DNA of 64,000 nt from Streptomyces sp. TLI_235 (GTDB lineage Bacteria > Actinomycetota > Actinomycetes > Streptomycetales > Streptomycetaceae), in contig NSGV01000001.1 of NCBI GenBank assembly GCA_002300355.1, forward strand, positions 1,674,001-1,738,000, written 5' to 3'. The translations under genes were made by a program, and so were the position numbers. The notes beneath the pieces were generated by a model. The model saw nothing but the letters and a program-made list of their open reading frames with translations. It did no database searches and was not told the origin of the DNA. Below, in pieces: positions 43,007 through 52,800 of this stretch (position 1 is the stretch's first letter; each line of letters starts with the position of its first letter).

Positions 43007-43999
43007 TCAGCGGGTCGAGGCCTCGCCCAGCCAGCCGAGGGCCGCGCACTGGATACCGGCCTGGAAGCGGCTGCGGGCGTCCATCCGGACCATCAGGTCG
43101 GCCATCATCCGGCGCACCGTCCGCAGCGAGACGCCGAGCCGCTGGCCGGCCCGCTCGTCGGTGAGCCCTTCGGCGAGCAGCCGCAGCAGTTCGCGCTCCT
43201 GGGCGGTGAGCCCGTGCGGATCCCGCTGAACGCTCTCGCCGAGCGGCCGGGCCTGCTCCCAGACCTGCTCGAACAGGGCCCGCAGGGCGGCGATCACCCC
43301 GGGGCTGCGCAGCAGCACGGCGCCCTTGCGGGCGTCCTCCGGGTCGATCGGAACGATCGCGGTGGCGTTGTCGACCAGGATCATCCGCAGCGGCAGCGTG
43401 GGCACGGTGCGGACCGCGCCGCCGAGGCCGTGCAGCCAGCGGGCGTACTGCACCGTGGCGGGGTCGTTGCGGACGCTGTCCTGGTAGAGGGTGCGCATCC
43501 GCACGCCGCGCTCCAGGCTCTCCTGGTCGAGGACGCGACTGGCCTCCATGACCTGCGGCGGCTGCGGGCCGCCCGGGGCGAAGGAGAGCACCTCGGCGGC
43601 GGCGTCGGAGGCGAGTTGGACGAGGCGGTCGCGGACCTCGTCGAGACTGCTGATGAGCTCGATGCCGGGCTGGTTGGCCGGCGCGTGGACGCTGGCGTAC
43701 TCGGCGATCAGACCGGCCATCGCGGCGCGGCTGCGTTCGATCTCCTGCTGACGGCGGGCGGCCTCGGCCTCCTGCCGGGCGAGTAACGTCGCCAGGCCGA
43801 GTTCCGGGTTGACGGCCCGCCAGCGGTCGCTGGCGCCGGTGGGTCTGGTGAGGGCGAGGTCGGCGAGGCGGTCGAGCGCGGCCCGCACCTCGGACTCCTC
43901 GGACTCCAGCCGCTCGGCGATGCCGCGGGTGTCGAGCTCCGGATGCAGGAGCATCGTCCGGTAGACCGCTTCGCCGAACGGATCGAGGCCGATCGGCAC
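43007..43999 (-). CDS. LuxR-type regulator with N-terminal TrmB-like winged helix
   Basis: The 330-residue protein has an N-terminal TrmB/winged-helix module (LDPFGEAVYRTMLLHPELDTRGIAERLESEESEVRAALDRLADLAL). A central ligand or signalling region follows (AAAEVLSFAPGGPQPPQVMEASRVLDQESLERGVRMRTLYQDSVRNDPATVQYARWL), then a C-terminal LuxR helix-turn-helix (GLTAQERELLRLLAEGLTDERAGQRLGVSLRTVRRMMADLMVRMDA). This type is common near natural-product genes in streptomycetes. GTG 43999 is chosen; GTG 44017 is also possible. The target is unknown. Confidence 0.88.
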   Translation of the reverse strand: MPIGLDPFGEAVYRTMLLHPELDTRGIAERLESEESEVRAALDRLADLALTRPTGASDRWRAVNPELGLATLLARQEAEAARRQQEIERSRAAMAGLIAEYASVHAPANQPGIELISSLDEVRDRLVQLASDAAAEVLSFAPGGPQPPQVMEASRVLDQESLERGVRMRTLYQDSVRNDPATVQYARWLHGLGGAVRTVPTLPLRMILVDNATAIVPIDPEDARKGAVLLRSPGVIAALRALFEQVWEQARPLGESVQRDPHGLTAQERELLRLLAEGLTDERAGQRLGVSLRTVRRMMADLMVRMDARSRFQAGIQCAALGWLGEASTR

Positions 44000-44302
44000 T
44001 GCCCCGCTCAACAGCACGCCACCAGAAGTGCGAACACCATCACACCCTCCTGCGAGCGGGGTCGACCGGTGGATCCGACAGGGCGCGAGCATATCGCCAC
44101 CGACTCGAACACAGAACACTCTTGCGGGCAATCCCGGCGGTCCGATGGATGAACGGTGAACGGGCGCGGACCCCCGTCGCGCATTCTCCACGGTAGGGGG
44201 CCCGCCGCCCACCGCACCGCCCGGTGGCATGTTGCTGCCAGGCGGAGATCTGACACCGGCCGCTGCCGCCAAAGATGTTGTGCATCCGTCAGGCTGGATG
44301 AC
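44000..44302. other. Divergent intergenic region
   Basis: This roughly 300-base gap separates the LuxR-type regulator from the small gene at 44303. It is AT-richer between 44030 and 44160 (CGAACACCATCACACCC; CTCGAACACAGAACACTC), where promoters of both genes are expected. Short frames here lack SDs and natural composition. No dyad of note was seen. Confidence 0.4.
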
Positions 44303-44626
44303 GTGTATGCGATCCGCGTCCACCTGGCGGCGCGGAGCGGCCGGCCGCTCCGCGCACTGGTGGAACCCGCCGTCCGGGCCGGGCTGGAGCGCGGGCTCCG
44401 GGGCCCCGCCCGGCTGAGCCACGCGCGCATCCGGCAGACCGCCGACTCGCTGGACGCGGTGGTCTTCGTCGACGCCGGATCCCTGCTGGAGGCCGAGGAC
44501 CGGATGCGCGACGCCTGCGGCGAACTCGTCGCCGAGGAAGGCGAACTGAGCGGCTGGGAACTGCGCTTCTGCGAGGCCGACCCGTGGATCGCGCTCGGTC
44601 TGCACGCCCTGCCCAGCCGCCCCTGA
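44303..44626 (+). CDS. Small unknown protein (107 aa)
   Basis: The frame begins at GTG 44303 (VYAIRVHLAARSGRPLRALVEPAVRAGLERGLRG) and ends with SLLEAEDRMRDACGELVAEEGELSGWELRFCEADPWIALGLHALPSRP. The alternating strands and helices suggest a small alpha/beta (ferredoxin-like) fold. Upstream residues of the longer frame are Arg-rich and unnatural, so the GTG was taken, although the SD (CAGGCTGGA) is weak. No family is recognised. Confidence 0.55.
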   Translation: MYAIRVHLAARSGRPLRALVEPAVRAGLERGLRGPARLSHARIRQTADSLDAVVFVDAGSLLEAEDRMRDACGELVAEEGELSGWELRFCEADPWIALGLHALPSRP

Positions 44627-44881
44627 CCGCGGCCCGTACCCGCCGCCGGGCGGCCGGCCGAGCTGGCCTCAGGGTGTCACGGCACTCTGGTGCCAGCTCC
44701 GGCTGCTGACACGGACCGGCCCGAGCCGCCACTCTCGAGGTGTCGGCGGAACGGCGGACCGCAACCGGGACAGCAGCCCCCATCGGGGCCCGGCCACGGA
44801 CAACCCGCCCCGCCCCCTGACACCACAGCGCCCCGGAAGCAGCCCGGGGTCCAGCCGAATGCGAGAGGATCGGGCATCCCC
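44627..44881. other. Non-coding region upstream of the small secreted peptide gene
   Basis: The 255 bases contain GGTGTC/GACACC half-sites and several short GC hairpins but no frame with natural composition. GAGAGGATC about 14 bases before ATG 44882 is the likely SD. Nothing else is supported. Confidence 0.35.
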
Positions 44882-45076
44882 ATGACGCAGAAGGTCCGTT
44901 TCATCACGATTGTCGCCCTGGGTCTCGGCGTGCTCACCGGTGTGGCCGCCACCACGCAGACCGGCGGCAGCGGGTCCGCCCCCTACCGGGCCGACGGCGG
45001 CTCCTCCCCCGCGCCCACGTCCACCCCGCTCCCCCCGCTGCCCACCGGCCACCAGGACACCTGGGGCTGGGGCTGA
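44882..45076 (+). CDS. Small secreted or membrane-anchored peptide (64 aa)
   Basis: ATG 44882 opens MTQKVRFITIVALGLGVLTGVAATTQTGG, an N-terminal hydrophobic helix after a short basic start. A Pro/Ser/Thr-rich tail ends in H-Q-D-T-W-G-W-G. This looks like a signal or anchor sequence with a 35-residue exposed tail. It precedes a LuxR-type response regulator gene by 110 bases on the same strand and could be linked to it functionally. No homologue is known to me. Confidence 0.6.
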   Translation: MTQKVRFITIVALGLGVLTGVAATTQTGGSGSAPYRADGGSSPAPTSTPLPPLPTGHQDTWGWG

Positions 45077-45186
45077 GCCGAACCGGCCGACACCACCCCC
45101 CGGCACCGCCCCCGGCGCCGGCCCCCGCAACCCGGCCGGCCGGACGCACCCGCAGACCGAGACGTCGACGCCCCCGAGGTAGCCGG

Positions 45187-45855
45187 ATGACCACCGTCCT
45201 GGAAAGCCCGCTCCACCCGGCGGCCCCCACCGCCCAAGGCGGCACCGCCGCCGTCCGCGTCCTGCTCGCCGACCGACACCACCTGTTCCGCTCCGGGCTC
45301 GGCGCACTCCTCGGCCGGGAGAGCGACCTCGCCGTGGTCGCCGAGTCCCCCACCGCCGAGGAGGCCGCCGCCGAGGCCGCCCGTACCAGGCCCGCCGTCG
45401 CCGTCCTCGACCCGGACCTGCCGGGCCCCGGCGGCCCGGCCACCGCCGCGCTGATCCGCGACCGGGCCCCGGCCACCGCCGTCCTGCTGCTCACCGACCG
45501 GGCCCGCACCGCCGACCTCCAGCGGGCGGTCGCCGACGGGGTGGCCGGCGTCCTGCTCAAGGACGTGCCGCCGGCCGCACTGATCTCCGCCGTCCGGGAA
45601 CTCGCCCGCGGCGGACGGGTCTACGACCCCCGGCTGGTGGTCGACGCGGTACGCGGCGGCGCCTCGCCCCTCACCCCGCGCGAGGTCACCGTGCTCGGCC
45701 ACGTCGCGGACGGCTCCACCATCCACGAGGTCGCCGCCGCGCTCTCGCTCTCCCCCGGCACCGTCCGCAACTACGTCTCGGCGGCGATCGCCAAGACCCG
45801 CGCCCGCAACCGCTGCGACGCGATCCGCATCGCCCGCGAACGCGGCTGGCTCTGA
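45187..45855 (+). CDS. Orphan NarL/LuxR-type response regulator
   Basis: The 222-residue protein has an N-terminal receiver (VRVLLADRHHLFRSGLGALLGRESDLAVVAE ... VAVLDPDLPG with the phospho-acceptor Asp; VLLKDV with the conserved Lys). The second Asp of the acidic pair is Arg (ADR), so canonical phosphorylation may be weakened. The C-terminal LuxR helix-turn-helix is LTPREVTVLGHVADGSTIHEVAAALSLSPGTVRNYVSAAIAKTRARNRCDAIRIA. No sensor kinase adjoins. It is the last rightward gene before the convergent RiPP operon and is a candidate regulator of it. The SD is GAGG before ATG 45187. Confidence 0.92.
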   Translation: MTTVLESPLHPAAPTAQGGTAAVRVLLADRHHLFRSGLGALLGRESDLAVVAESPTAEEAAAEAARTRPAVAVLDPDLPGPGGPATAALIRDRAPATAVLLLTDRARTADLQRAVADGVAGVLLKDVPPAALISAVRELARGGRVYDPRLVVDAVRGGASPLTPREVTVLGHVADGSTIHEVAAALSLSPGTVRNYVSAAIAKTRARNRCDAIRIARERGWL

Positions 45856-45887
45856 CGCTTGGAACACAGCACGGGGTAAACCGATGA

Positions 45888-45942
45888 GGGGCGCGTGGGG
45901 GCACCTCCCGGCCGAAGGCTGGGAGGTGCCCCCACGCGCCCC
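45888..45942. terminator. Perfect 22-bp stem hairpin between response regulator and RiPP operon
   Basis: Bases 45888-45909 pair perfectly over 22 bp with 45921-45942 around an 11-base loop (GGCCGAAGGCT), followed by CTTAG. It separates convergent transcription units and would terminate both. Very similar palindromes (a GGCACCTCCC arm with a CCGAAGG loop) recur between genes in streptomycete genomes, so it may be a dispersed element (from memory). Confidence 0.85.
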
Positions 45943-45968
45943 TTAGTGGTTGGCCCGCGTCCCTTGGG

Positions 45969-47456
45969 CTATCCCCTCGCCTGGGGGATCATGTCGGCGA
46001 AGCCGTGGGCGGTGCGGGGGATGCCGGCGGCGCGGCTGCCGATCAGGAATTCACCGACGGAGGACTCGGCCGTCCAGTCCAGGCCGAGGGCCCGTGCGGC
46101 CGCGTCGGTGTCGCCGGAGCCGAGGCCGCAGGGGGCCAACCCCATCGCCGTCGCCACCAGGTAGAGCGTCTGGTAGACGACGCCGACGTGCTTGAGCGTC
46201 AGCGCGTACGCGATCTGGCTGTACTTCCAGGAGAGCCGGCCGAAGCGCGAGGTGACGGTGAGCAGCACCTGCGGGTCGACGCTGCACCCGGTCGCCCGCC
46301 AGGCGGCCGTCATCAGTTCGCGGAACGCCGCCTCGTCGCCCGGCCCGGTGAAGGGCCGGGGCCGCAGCCGGTGCGCGGCCGCGTCGTACCGGTAGACGCC
46401 CGGCACCAGCCCCTCGCAGCGCACCACCGAGAGGTAGACCTCGAGTTCACCGGTGGCGCCGCCGGCCGGGTACGGGCGGTCGACGATGTCGTAGCCGTGC
46501 GGGTCTGCCGGGTCGCCGGGGACGACCCGCCGGACCCGGGCCACCCGGTAGAGCAGTTCGCCGAGTTGGTCGAGGGTGACCGGCCGCTCGGCGTAGCTGC
46601 GGACGGAGCGGCGGCCCTCCAGGACTTCGGAGAGGGCCGGGTCGCGGGCCAGCACCTCGTCCCAGTCGGGGACGGGCAGGTCGATGCCGGCGCCTTCCTC
46701 GCGCGGGCCGGTGCCGGGGATCGCCGGCAGCTGGGCGACGTCGGGGTGGGCGAAGACGCCGCCGCTCGGGTAGTCGTGCCGGCCCGGGCGGCTGCGGGCG
46801 TGGAAGAGCAGGTCGTGGAAGTCCCACAGCGGCGGTTCGCCCTGCGCGGTGTCGTCCAGGAAGCCGGCGCCGGCGAGCAGTCCGGCGAGCGACCGTCCGG
46901 CCGCGGGGGCGAGGCCGGCCAGCAGTGCCGCCTCCGCCACCGGGCGGGAGGCGGTGACCGCCGCGACGAAGGCGCCTGCGGCCGGCCGGTGCAGGGTGAG
47001 CCGGAACGGCGCCGTAGGGGACTCCAGGACGCATGCCCCGGCGTGCTCCTCGGGCAGCCGCCGCAGGTAGGCGAACCGGGAGAGCACCGCGGTGTCGGAC
47101 GGCAGGGTGAGACCGGGCAGTCCGGCCGAGCGGGCGATCGGCACGGCGGTCGCCAGCGGTACGCCGAGCGGGTCGGCGAGCGTGGTGGTGACCAGGTACG
47201 GGAAGCGCCGCAGCAGGTGCAGCAGCCTGCCGCCGACGGGGAGTTCGTCGAGGTCGACCTCGGTGCGGGTGAGTTCGGCGAGCCGGTCGACGGTCTCGGC
47301 GCCGAGGGCGTGCACCCGCTGGCGGCCCCAGGGGTGGCTGAGTTCGAGGTCGTCGCCCTGGGCGGTGACGACGACCTCCGGGCGCAGCCGCAGCAGGGTG
47401 CGCAGGGGGCCGCCGCCGGCCGCGAGGTCGGGCGGCAGCTGTTCGGTCACGGTCAT
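45969..47456 (-). CDS. sagB: SagB-type (McbC-like) azoline dehydrogenase
   Basis: The 495-residue protein has an N-terminal half with a winged-helix/RRE-like character. Its C-terminal nitroreductase-fold SagB domain (about residues 270-490) contains LEGRRSVRSYAERPVTLDQLGELLYRVARVRRV, YPAGGATGELEVYLSVVRCEGLVPGVYRYDAAAHRLR and LKHVGVVYQTLYLVATAMGLAPCGLGSGD. SagB enzymes use FMN to oxidise thiazolines/oxazolines made by YcaO enzymes to thiazoles/oxazoles. A GGAGG SD lies before ATG 47456. It is the last gene of the operon, 59 bases after the YcaO gene. Confidence 0.92.
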   Translation of the reverse strand: MTVTEQLPPDLAAGGGPLRTLLRLRPEVVVTAQGDDLELSHPWGRQRVHALGAETVDRLAELTRTEVDLDELPVGGRLLHLLRRFPYLVTTTLADPLGVPLATAVPIARSAGLPGLTLPSDTAVLSRFAYLRRLPEEHAGACVLESPTAPFRLTLHRPAAGAFVAAVTASRPVAEAALLAGLAPAAGRSLAGLLAGAGFLDDTAQGEPPLWDFHDLLFHARSRPGRHDYPSGGVFAHPDVAQLPAIPGTGPREEGAGIDLPVPDWDEVLARDPALSEVLEGRRSVRSYAERPVTLDQLGELLYRVARVRRVVPGDPADPHGYDIVDRPYPAGGATGELEVYLSVVRCEGLVPGVYRYDAAAHRLRPRPFTGPGDEAAFRELMTAAWRATGCSVDPQVLLTVTSRFGRLSWKYSQIAYALTLKHVGVVYQTLYLVATAMGLAPCGLGSGDTDAAARALGLDWTAESSVGEFLIGSRAAGIPRTAHGFADMIPQARG

Positions 47457-47515
47457 GCGGAGTACCTCCTCCGGGAGGGGCGGGCCGCCGAGCAGCACGG
47501 CGGCCCGGCACGTCG

Positions 47516-49801
47516 TCAGATGAAGATCGGGACGGGGTTGAGATCCTCCTCCCGGGTCGGCCGGTCGAGCCAGCCGAGGGCGAGCGGCACGTCGTAGAGG
47601 CGGCCGGGGGCGAAGCGGGCCCAGAAGTGCCGCATGCCCGGGACGATCACCTTGGCGACCGGCAGGCCGACGTCGGGGCGGGTCTGGTCGAGCACCAGGA
47701 ACTCCATGCCGCGGTCCTCGACCAGGCGTTGGGCGAGCGCGAGGTCGTCGGCGAGGTCGGTGCCGGCGAGCTTCGTCCAGCGGCCGGGGCCGGCGGCCGC
47801 GGTGGCCGGGGCGGGCAGCAGGTGGGGGTTGCCGGCGATCGTGGCCGTGGTCCACCAGGCCTTCTGCTCGGGGTCGGCGCCGGCGTAGCTGACCCGGCCT
47901 TCGGCGTCGCCCGCGACCGGGCCGAGGAACTGGTTCATCTCGGTGAGTGCCCGGGTGAGCGCGATGTGCGGGTCGAGGTGGGCGCCGAAGGCGATCAGGA
48001 TGTCCTCGGCGGGCTTGTCCACACGCCGGGAGAAGGCGCCGACCACCGGGATGCCGAAGTCCGAGGTGAGGTCGAGGGCCCAGATCTCGCGGCGCAGCCC
48101 CCGGTAGACGTCGCGGAGTTCGGCGATGTACGGGTCGTCGAAGGCGTTCAGGTCGACGGCGGGACGCTGCACCCGGTTGTACCACCAGAGGGCGACGGCG
48201 TCGCGTTCGACGAGCTCCAGGAAGCCCTGCAGGGCGGCGTCCTCGAAGGAGGTCCCTGCCGCGCAGCCGTTGGAGTCGCCGGCGGCGAAGAAGCCGTTGC
48301 GGTGCCGGTAGCCGTAGTAGAGGGACATGGTGGGCAGCCAGCGGGTGCGCCGCTCGGTGAGCGACCAGGCGGGCGACCATTCGATCCGCTCGTCCTCGCG
48401 GAACCGCTCGGGCACGGTGTTGAACATCGAGCGGCGGGCGTTCCAGCGGGCCCGCTCCTCGTACTGGCGGTCGCTGTACAGCAGGGTGCGGGCGGGGTGG
48501 ATCGCGGCGTCGCCGAGTTCGGTGAAGTTCGCGGTGCGGCGGGCCTCGTCGCCCTGGAAGACGCCGGAGTAGCGCTCCATGGCCTCGCCGAGCGCGCTGG
48601 CCCGGGCCTGGACGTCGGTGCGGCCCTTGCCGCAGCTCACCGAGCGCAGGCCGGTGCGGAGTTGGCGCAGGTCGCCGCTCTGCCGGGAGAGGTTCTGCCC
48701 GGAGACGTACACCCGCAGGCCGGTGGGGGTGCGGGCGGCGGGCACCAGCGAGGTCACCACGCCCGTCACCGGGGAGAGTTGGGGCCGGTAGCGGTCCAGC
48801 ATGTCCTCCGGCGAGGCGGAGCGGTGGCCACCGTCCGCGGTGAACGCCTTGGGTCGGGAGGTGAACGCGACCGGGGCGAGCTGGCGTTCGGCCATCAGGC
48901 CGGGGTCGCCGCAGGACGGGCACTGCGGGCGGCGCACCAGCCGGTGGCGTTCGGCCTCCAGCAGCACGGTGTCGAAGGTGAGCACCACCGGCTCCGAAGG
49001 GCGCACCCCGGCGAGCCACTTGGCGGCCTCCAGGGCGGCGAGCTGGGCGCCGGTGCCGAGGGTGGGTGCGAGGTGGGCGCCGGCGGTGGAGATCGGGGTG
49101 TCCTGGCCGAGCCGGTGCTGCAGGTAGCTGAGCGACTGGCGGTTGGCGGAGAGCCGGTGGGCGAGGCACTCCCAGCAGCCGGTGGCGTCCTCCCCGGAAC
49201 CGGAGGCCCCGGAACCGGGGGCCCCGGCGCCGGGGACGAAGACCGGGCCGACCCAGACGATCGAGCCGACCGGGCGGGCGAGCAGCCAGGGGCGGCCGCT
49301 CTCCCGGGCGGCGCGGTCGCGGTCGGCGAGCCCGGGGTGCAGGTAGTCCTCGGTGAGGGCGACGGTGAACTCGGCGCCCTCGTCGACGGTGACGCCTGCG
49401 GCGGCGAGCGCGTCGAGGAAGGGCTGCGGATCGAGGTCGCCGTACACCTCGACGCGGGCCCGGGAGGTGCGCAGCGTCGCGGAGGCGGCGGCGCCGTCCA
49501 GTCCGGCCATCTCCAGGTAGGCGGCGCCGGCCGGGTCGTCGACCGGCCCGGCGGGGGCGAGGTAGCCGCGGTCGCGGAGGGTGCCGACGGCGCCGAGCAC
49601 CTTGTCGGCGGGCACCGTGCCGTCCAGGGCGGCGCCGATCTGCTCGGCGCTGCGGGTGCCGTCCAGCAGCGGGGCGAGACGCTGGGCGAGGGCGCCGTCG
49701 ACCACGGAGACGCCGCGTTCGGAGACCAGGTAGACGGCCTCGCCGTCGACGACGTACGGGGTGTAGTGGCGTTTGAAGCCGATCGCGGTGGTGTCGGACA
49801 T
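47516..49801 (-). CDS. Fused E1-like/YcaO azoline-forming cyclodehydratase
   Basis: The 761-residue protein combines the two subunits of a TOMM cyclodehydratase. Residues 1-85 form a winged-helix leader-binding element (RRE: KRHYTPYVVDGEAVYLVSERGVSVVDG). Residues about 90-330 are the E1-like part with a four-Cys zinc site (C-W-E-C and C-P-S-C). The rest is YcaO, with ATP-site motifs in SALGEAMERYSG and EDAALQGFLELVERDAVALWWYNR. The Pro-rich C-terminus (LNPVPIFI) is typical of active cyclodehydratases. It would convert core Cys and possibly Ser/Thr to azolines using ATP. It lies 25 bases after the LanM gene. Confidence 0.95.
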   Translation of the reverse strand: MSDTTAIGFKRHYTPYVVDGEAVYLVSERGVSVVDGALAQRLAPLLDGTRSAEQIGAALDGTVPADKVLGAVGTLRDRGYLAPAGPVDDPAGAAYLEMAGLDGAAASATLRTSRARVEVYGDLDPQPFLDALAAAGVTVDEGAEFTVALTEDYLHPGLADRDRAARESGRPWLLARPVGSIVWVGPVFVPGAGAPGSGASGSGEDATGCWECLAHRLSANRQSLSYLQHRLGQDTPISTAGAHLAPTLGTGAQLAALEAAKWLAGVRPSEPVVLTFDTVLLEAERHRLVRRPQCPSCGDPGLMAERQLAPVAFTSRPKAFTADGGHRSASPEDMLDRYRPQLSPVTGVVTSLVPAARTPTGLRVYVSGQNLSRQSGDLRQLRTGLRSVSCGKGRTDVQARASALGEAMERYSGVFQGDEARRTANFTELGDAAIHPARTLLYSDRQYEERARWNARRSMFNTVPERFREDERIEWSPAWSLTERRTRWLPTMSLYYGYRHRNGFFAAGDSNGCAAGTSFEDAALQGFLELVERDAVALWWYNRVQRPAVDLNAFDDPYIAELRDVYRGLRREIWALDLTSDFGIPVVGAFSRRVDKPAEDILIAFGAHLDPHIALTRALTEMNQFLGPVAGDAEGRVSYAGADPEQKAWWTTATIAGNPHLLPAPATAAAGPGRWTKLAGTDLADDLALAQRLVEDRGMEFLVLDQTRPDVGLPVAKVIVPGMRHFWARFAPGRLYDVPLALGWLDRPTREEDLNPVPIFI

Positions 49802-49826
49802 GGCGGTCCCTCGGGGTCTCGGGCGG

Positions 49827-52800
49827 TCAGCGCAGGGTGGCGAGCGGGGCGGTGGCGGGGTCGAGCAGACGCAGCAGCAGCAGGCCGACGGCGGCGGTGC
49901 CGTCGAGGGCGCAGAGGTTGATCCGGTCGTCGGCGGCCCGGTCGGGGTGCCAGCGGCCGGTGGCCTCGTGCCGGGCGATCAGCTCGCCGACGAGCAGTCC
50001 GGCGGCTTCCCTGCCGTCGTAGAACGGGCCGGGCAGCAGCGTGTCGGTGCCCTCGGGGACGGTGTGCAGCAGGCCGGCCTCGGCGGCGGTGAGTGCCTCG
50101 CCTGCGGTGGCGACCAGGTCGCGGGTGGTGCGGCCGGCGATTCCGGCCGCGCCCACCGGTGGGGTGAGGGCGCCGAGTTCGGCCGGGTCGACGCTGCCGG
50201 CGCCGAGCGAGACGGCGGTGTCCAGGCAGGCGAGCCGGCCAGCCCGGGTGGCGGTGGCGAACAGGTGTCCGCGGAGGCGTTCGCGGACGGTCTCGGGGGC
50301 GGCGAGCAGGGTGGGTGCCTCGGCGAGGGTGCGGGCGAGGGCGGCGGCGACCGAGTCGGGGCCGGCCGGGACGAGGTCGAGGAAACCGTTGTCGGCGCTC
50401 TCCTCGGCGTCCTCCGAGCTGAGGCTGGCCAGCGCGGCGGCGGCGAGGGTGTGGATGCCGTCCTCGGTCGGCGTGTGGCCGGGGCCGGTGGCGCGGCGCA
50501 GCCGGAGCAGGTTGAGCAGCAGTCCGGCGGTTCCCATCGGGGTGTCGGGCTGCGGGGTGCGGATTGGGCGTCCGGGGCGGGCTGGGGCGGGGGTGGCGAC
50601 GGCGAGCGCGCCGGGCACCAGGGCCTGGGCACGGGTGAGGAGTTCGGGTTCGCCGAGCAGGAGGCCGGCCCGGGCGAGGGCGTGGATCAGCGAGCCGGGG
50701 CCGGCCAGTCCGCCGGGGACGGGGGCGCCGGCGGCGAGCCGGCTGTCGGCGGCGAAGGCGAAGCCGCGCGGGGAGTCCGGGTCGATGAGGCCGGCGGCGG
50801 TGGTGAGGGTCTGCAGGGCGGCGCGGTGGAAGCGGGGTTCGCCGGTGGCGGCCCAGAGTTCGGCGAGCAGCACGGCGAGGCCGGGGGTGCCGGTGACGAG
50901 GTCGAGGCCGAGCACCTCGACCTGGCGCAGGCCGGTGCCGGGGTACCAGCTCTGGCCGAGCCAGCCCTGGCCGCGCCGGTCGGCGAGGATGCGGTCGCCG
51001 ATCCGGACGGCGTGGCCGAGGAGTTCGCCGGAGCCCGGGGTGGTGGTGCGGCGGGCGCGGCCGGCGGGCGGGGCGGGCAGTTCGGTGCCGGCCCGGGCGG
51101 CGTCGATGCAGCCGGTGAGGACGGCGAGGTGGGCGTCCAGGTCGAAGGTGTCGAGTTCGGCGACCCGGTGCTGGAGGCGCTGCCAGCCGGTGCCCTGGAA
51201 GTGGCCGGGGATCTCCCGGCCGTCGGCGGTGAAGACCGAGGAGGAGGTGGTGAGGGAGCGGAAGAACGGGATGTCGAGCACCCGGTAGGAGTCGAGTTCG
51301 GCGAGGACGACCTCCAGCAGGTCGCCGCGGCCGGGGTCGCCGGCGCGGGCGGTGACGGCGCCGTGCAGGGCGCCGGCGATGACCGTCTCTCGGGTGGCCC
51401 CGCTGTCGAGGGCGAGCGGGCTGGTCGAGGCGCGGACGATCTTGTACCCGTCCCAGGTGTGCCGCCAGATGTAGCGCACCCAGATGCCCCGGAAGGGTGC
51501 CAGCGGGCCGTCCGCGGACGCGAGTTCGCCGCGCAGCGCGTGGAGGGCGGCGTGCATCTCGCGGTAGCCGGCGGTGAGGTCGTCGGTGTACTGCCACGGG
51601 TCGGCGGTCCGGCCGTCGTGGACGGGCCGGTACGGGGGCAGCGGCAGCGCGGGCACGCCCGGGGCGACCTCCAGGCTGCCGATCCGGGAGAGGCAGCCGA
51701 TGTCGAGGGCGCCGGAGTGCTTGGCCGGTGTCCAGGCCTGGAAGGCCATCGCGGTGCGCACCACGGTGGACTCCAGTTCGTCCAGCAGGCCGTGCTGGCC
51801 GGGGCTGAGCACCGGCGGCGCCTGGACGCGCGGGTAGAGCAGGCACTCCAGGTCGATCAGCGCCGGGTGCTCGCCGTCGGCGATCAGGTTGTCGGCCCAC
51901 AGGTCGCGGCCCTCCAGCAGCTGGACGAGCCGGATCGTCATGCCGAGCCGCCGGTAGAAGCGGGCGAAGCCGCCGCGGTCGGCGCAGGGGCGGTGCGGGA
52001 CGAGCTCCTCCCAGCCGTAGTCGCTCTCGCAGTTGGCGGCGAGCGAGGCGCCGTGGCCGTCGTCGCCGCGGTCGCTGCGCAGCAGCACGGTGCGCACCGG
52101 CAGGTCGAGCGGGAGTTCGCGGTTGAGTCGGCGCACCAGGTCGAGGTAGGCGGCGGCGTGCCGCATGTCCTTGGGCTTGTAGACGACGGCCCGGCCGCCC
52201 GCGAAGTGCAGCAGGGCGACCGAGCGGCCGCCGGCGTGCCGGTCGCCGGCGTCGCCGCGGACCTGGTCGAGCGGCCCGGGGTCCTCGCCCTGCCAGAGCT
52301 GCTCGACCAGCAGGGCGCGGTCGGCGGCGAGCCGGGCGAACAGCTCGGTCTGCACGTACTGCCACTGCCGGCAGACCGTGCCGACCAGGTGGGCGAGGGC
52401 GGGCAGCCGCTCCAGCCGGGCCAGCCAGCCCTCCACGGAGGTGTCCAGGCCGCCGGCGGCGTCCCAGTCGGTGGCGCGGGGGCGGCCGGTGGCGGCCTGC
52501 AGTTCGTGGCAGAGCGAGAGGTTGCAGGCCTCGGTGAGCCGGGCGGTCAGGGTGCCGGCCAGGTCGGCGCGGGCCCGGTCGGTGACGGGGACGCCGAGGA
52601 TGCCGCCGGGGCCGTCGGGCAGCAGCGCAGCTGCGGCGGCCCCGAAAGCGGCGGTGAGGGCGCCCGGCACGGCGGTCCTGGGGCCGGGCACGGTGGGCAG
52701 GGTACGCAGGAAGGCGGCCAGGGCGAGGGCCCAGGGCGGCAGTTCGCCCGGGTCGGCGAGGATGACGGGGCGCAGGCCGTCACCGAGCGGCCGGCCGGTC

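Noticed and set aside
48895..52365. Leftward frame of 1156 codons over the LanM and YcaO genes
   Set aside because: Arg/Pro-rich alternate frame of two well-supported genes.
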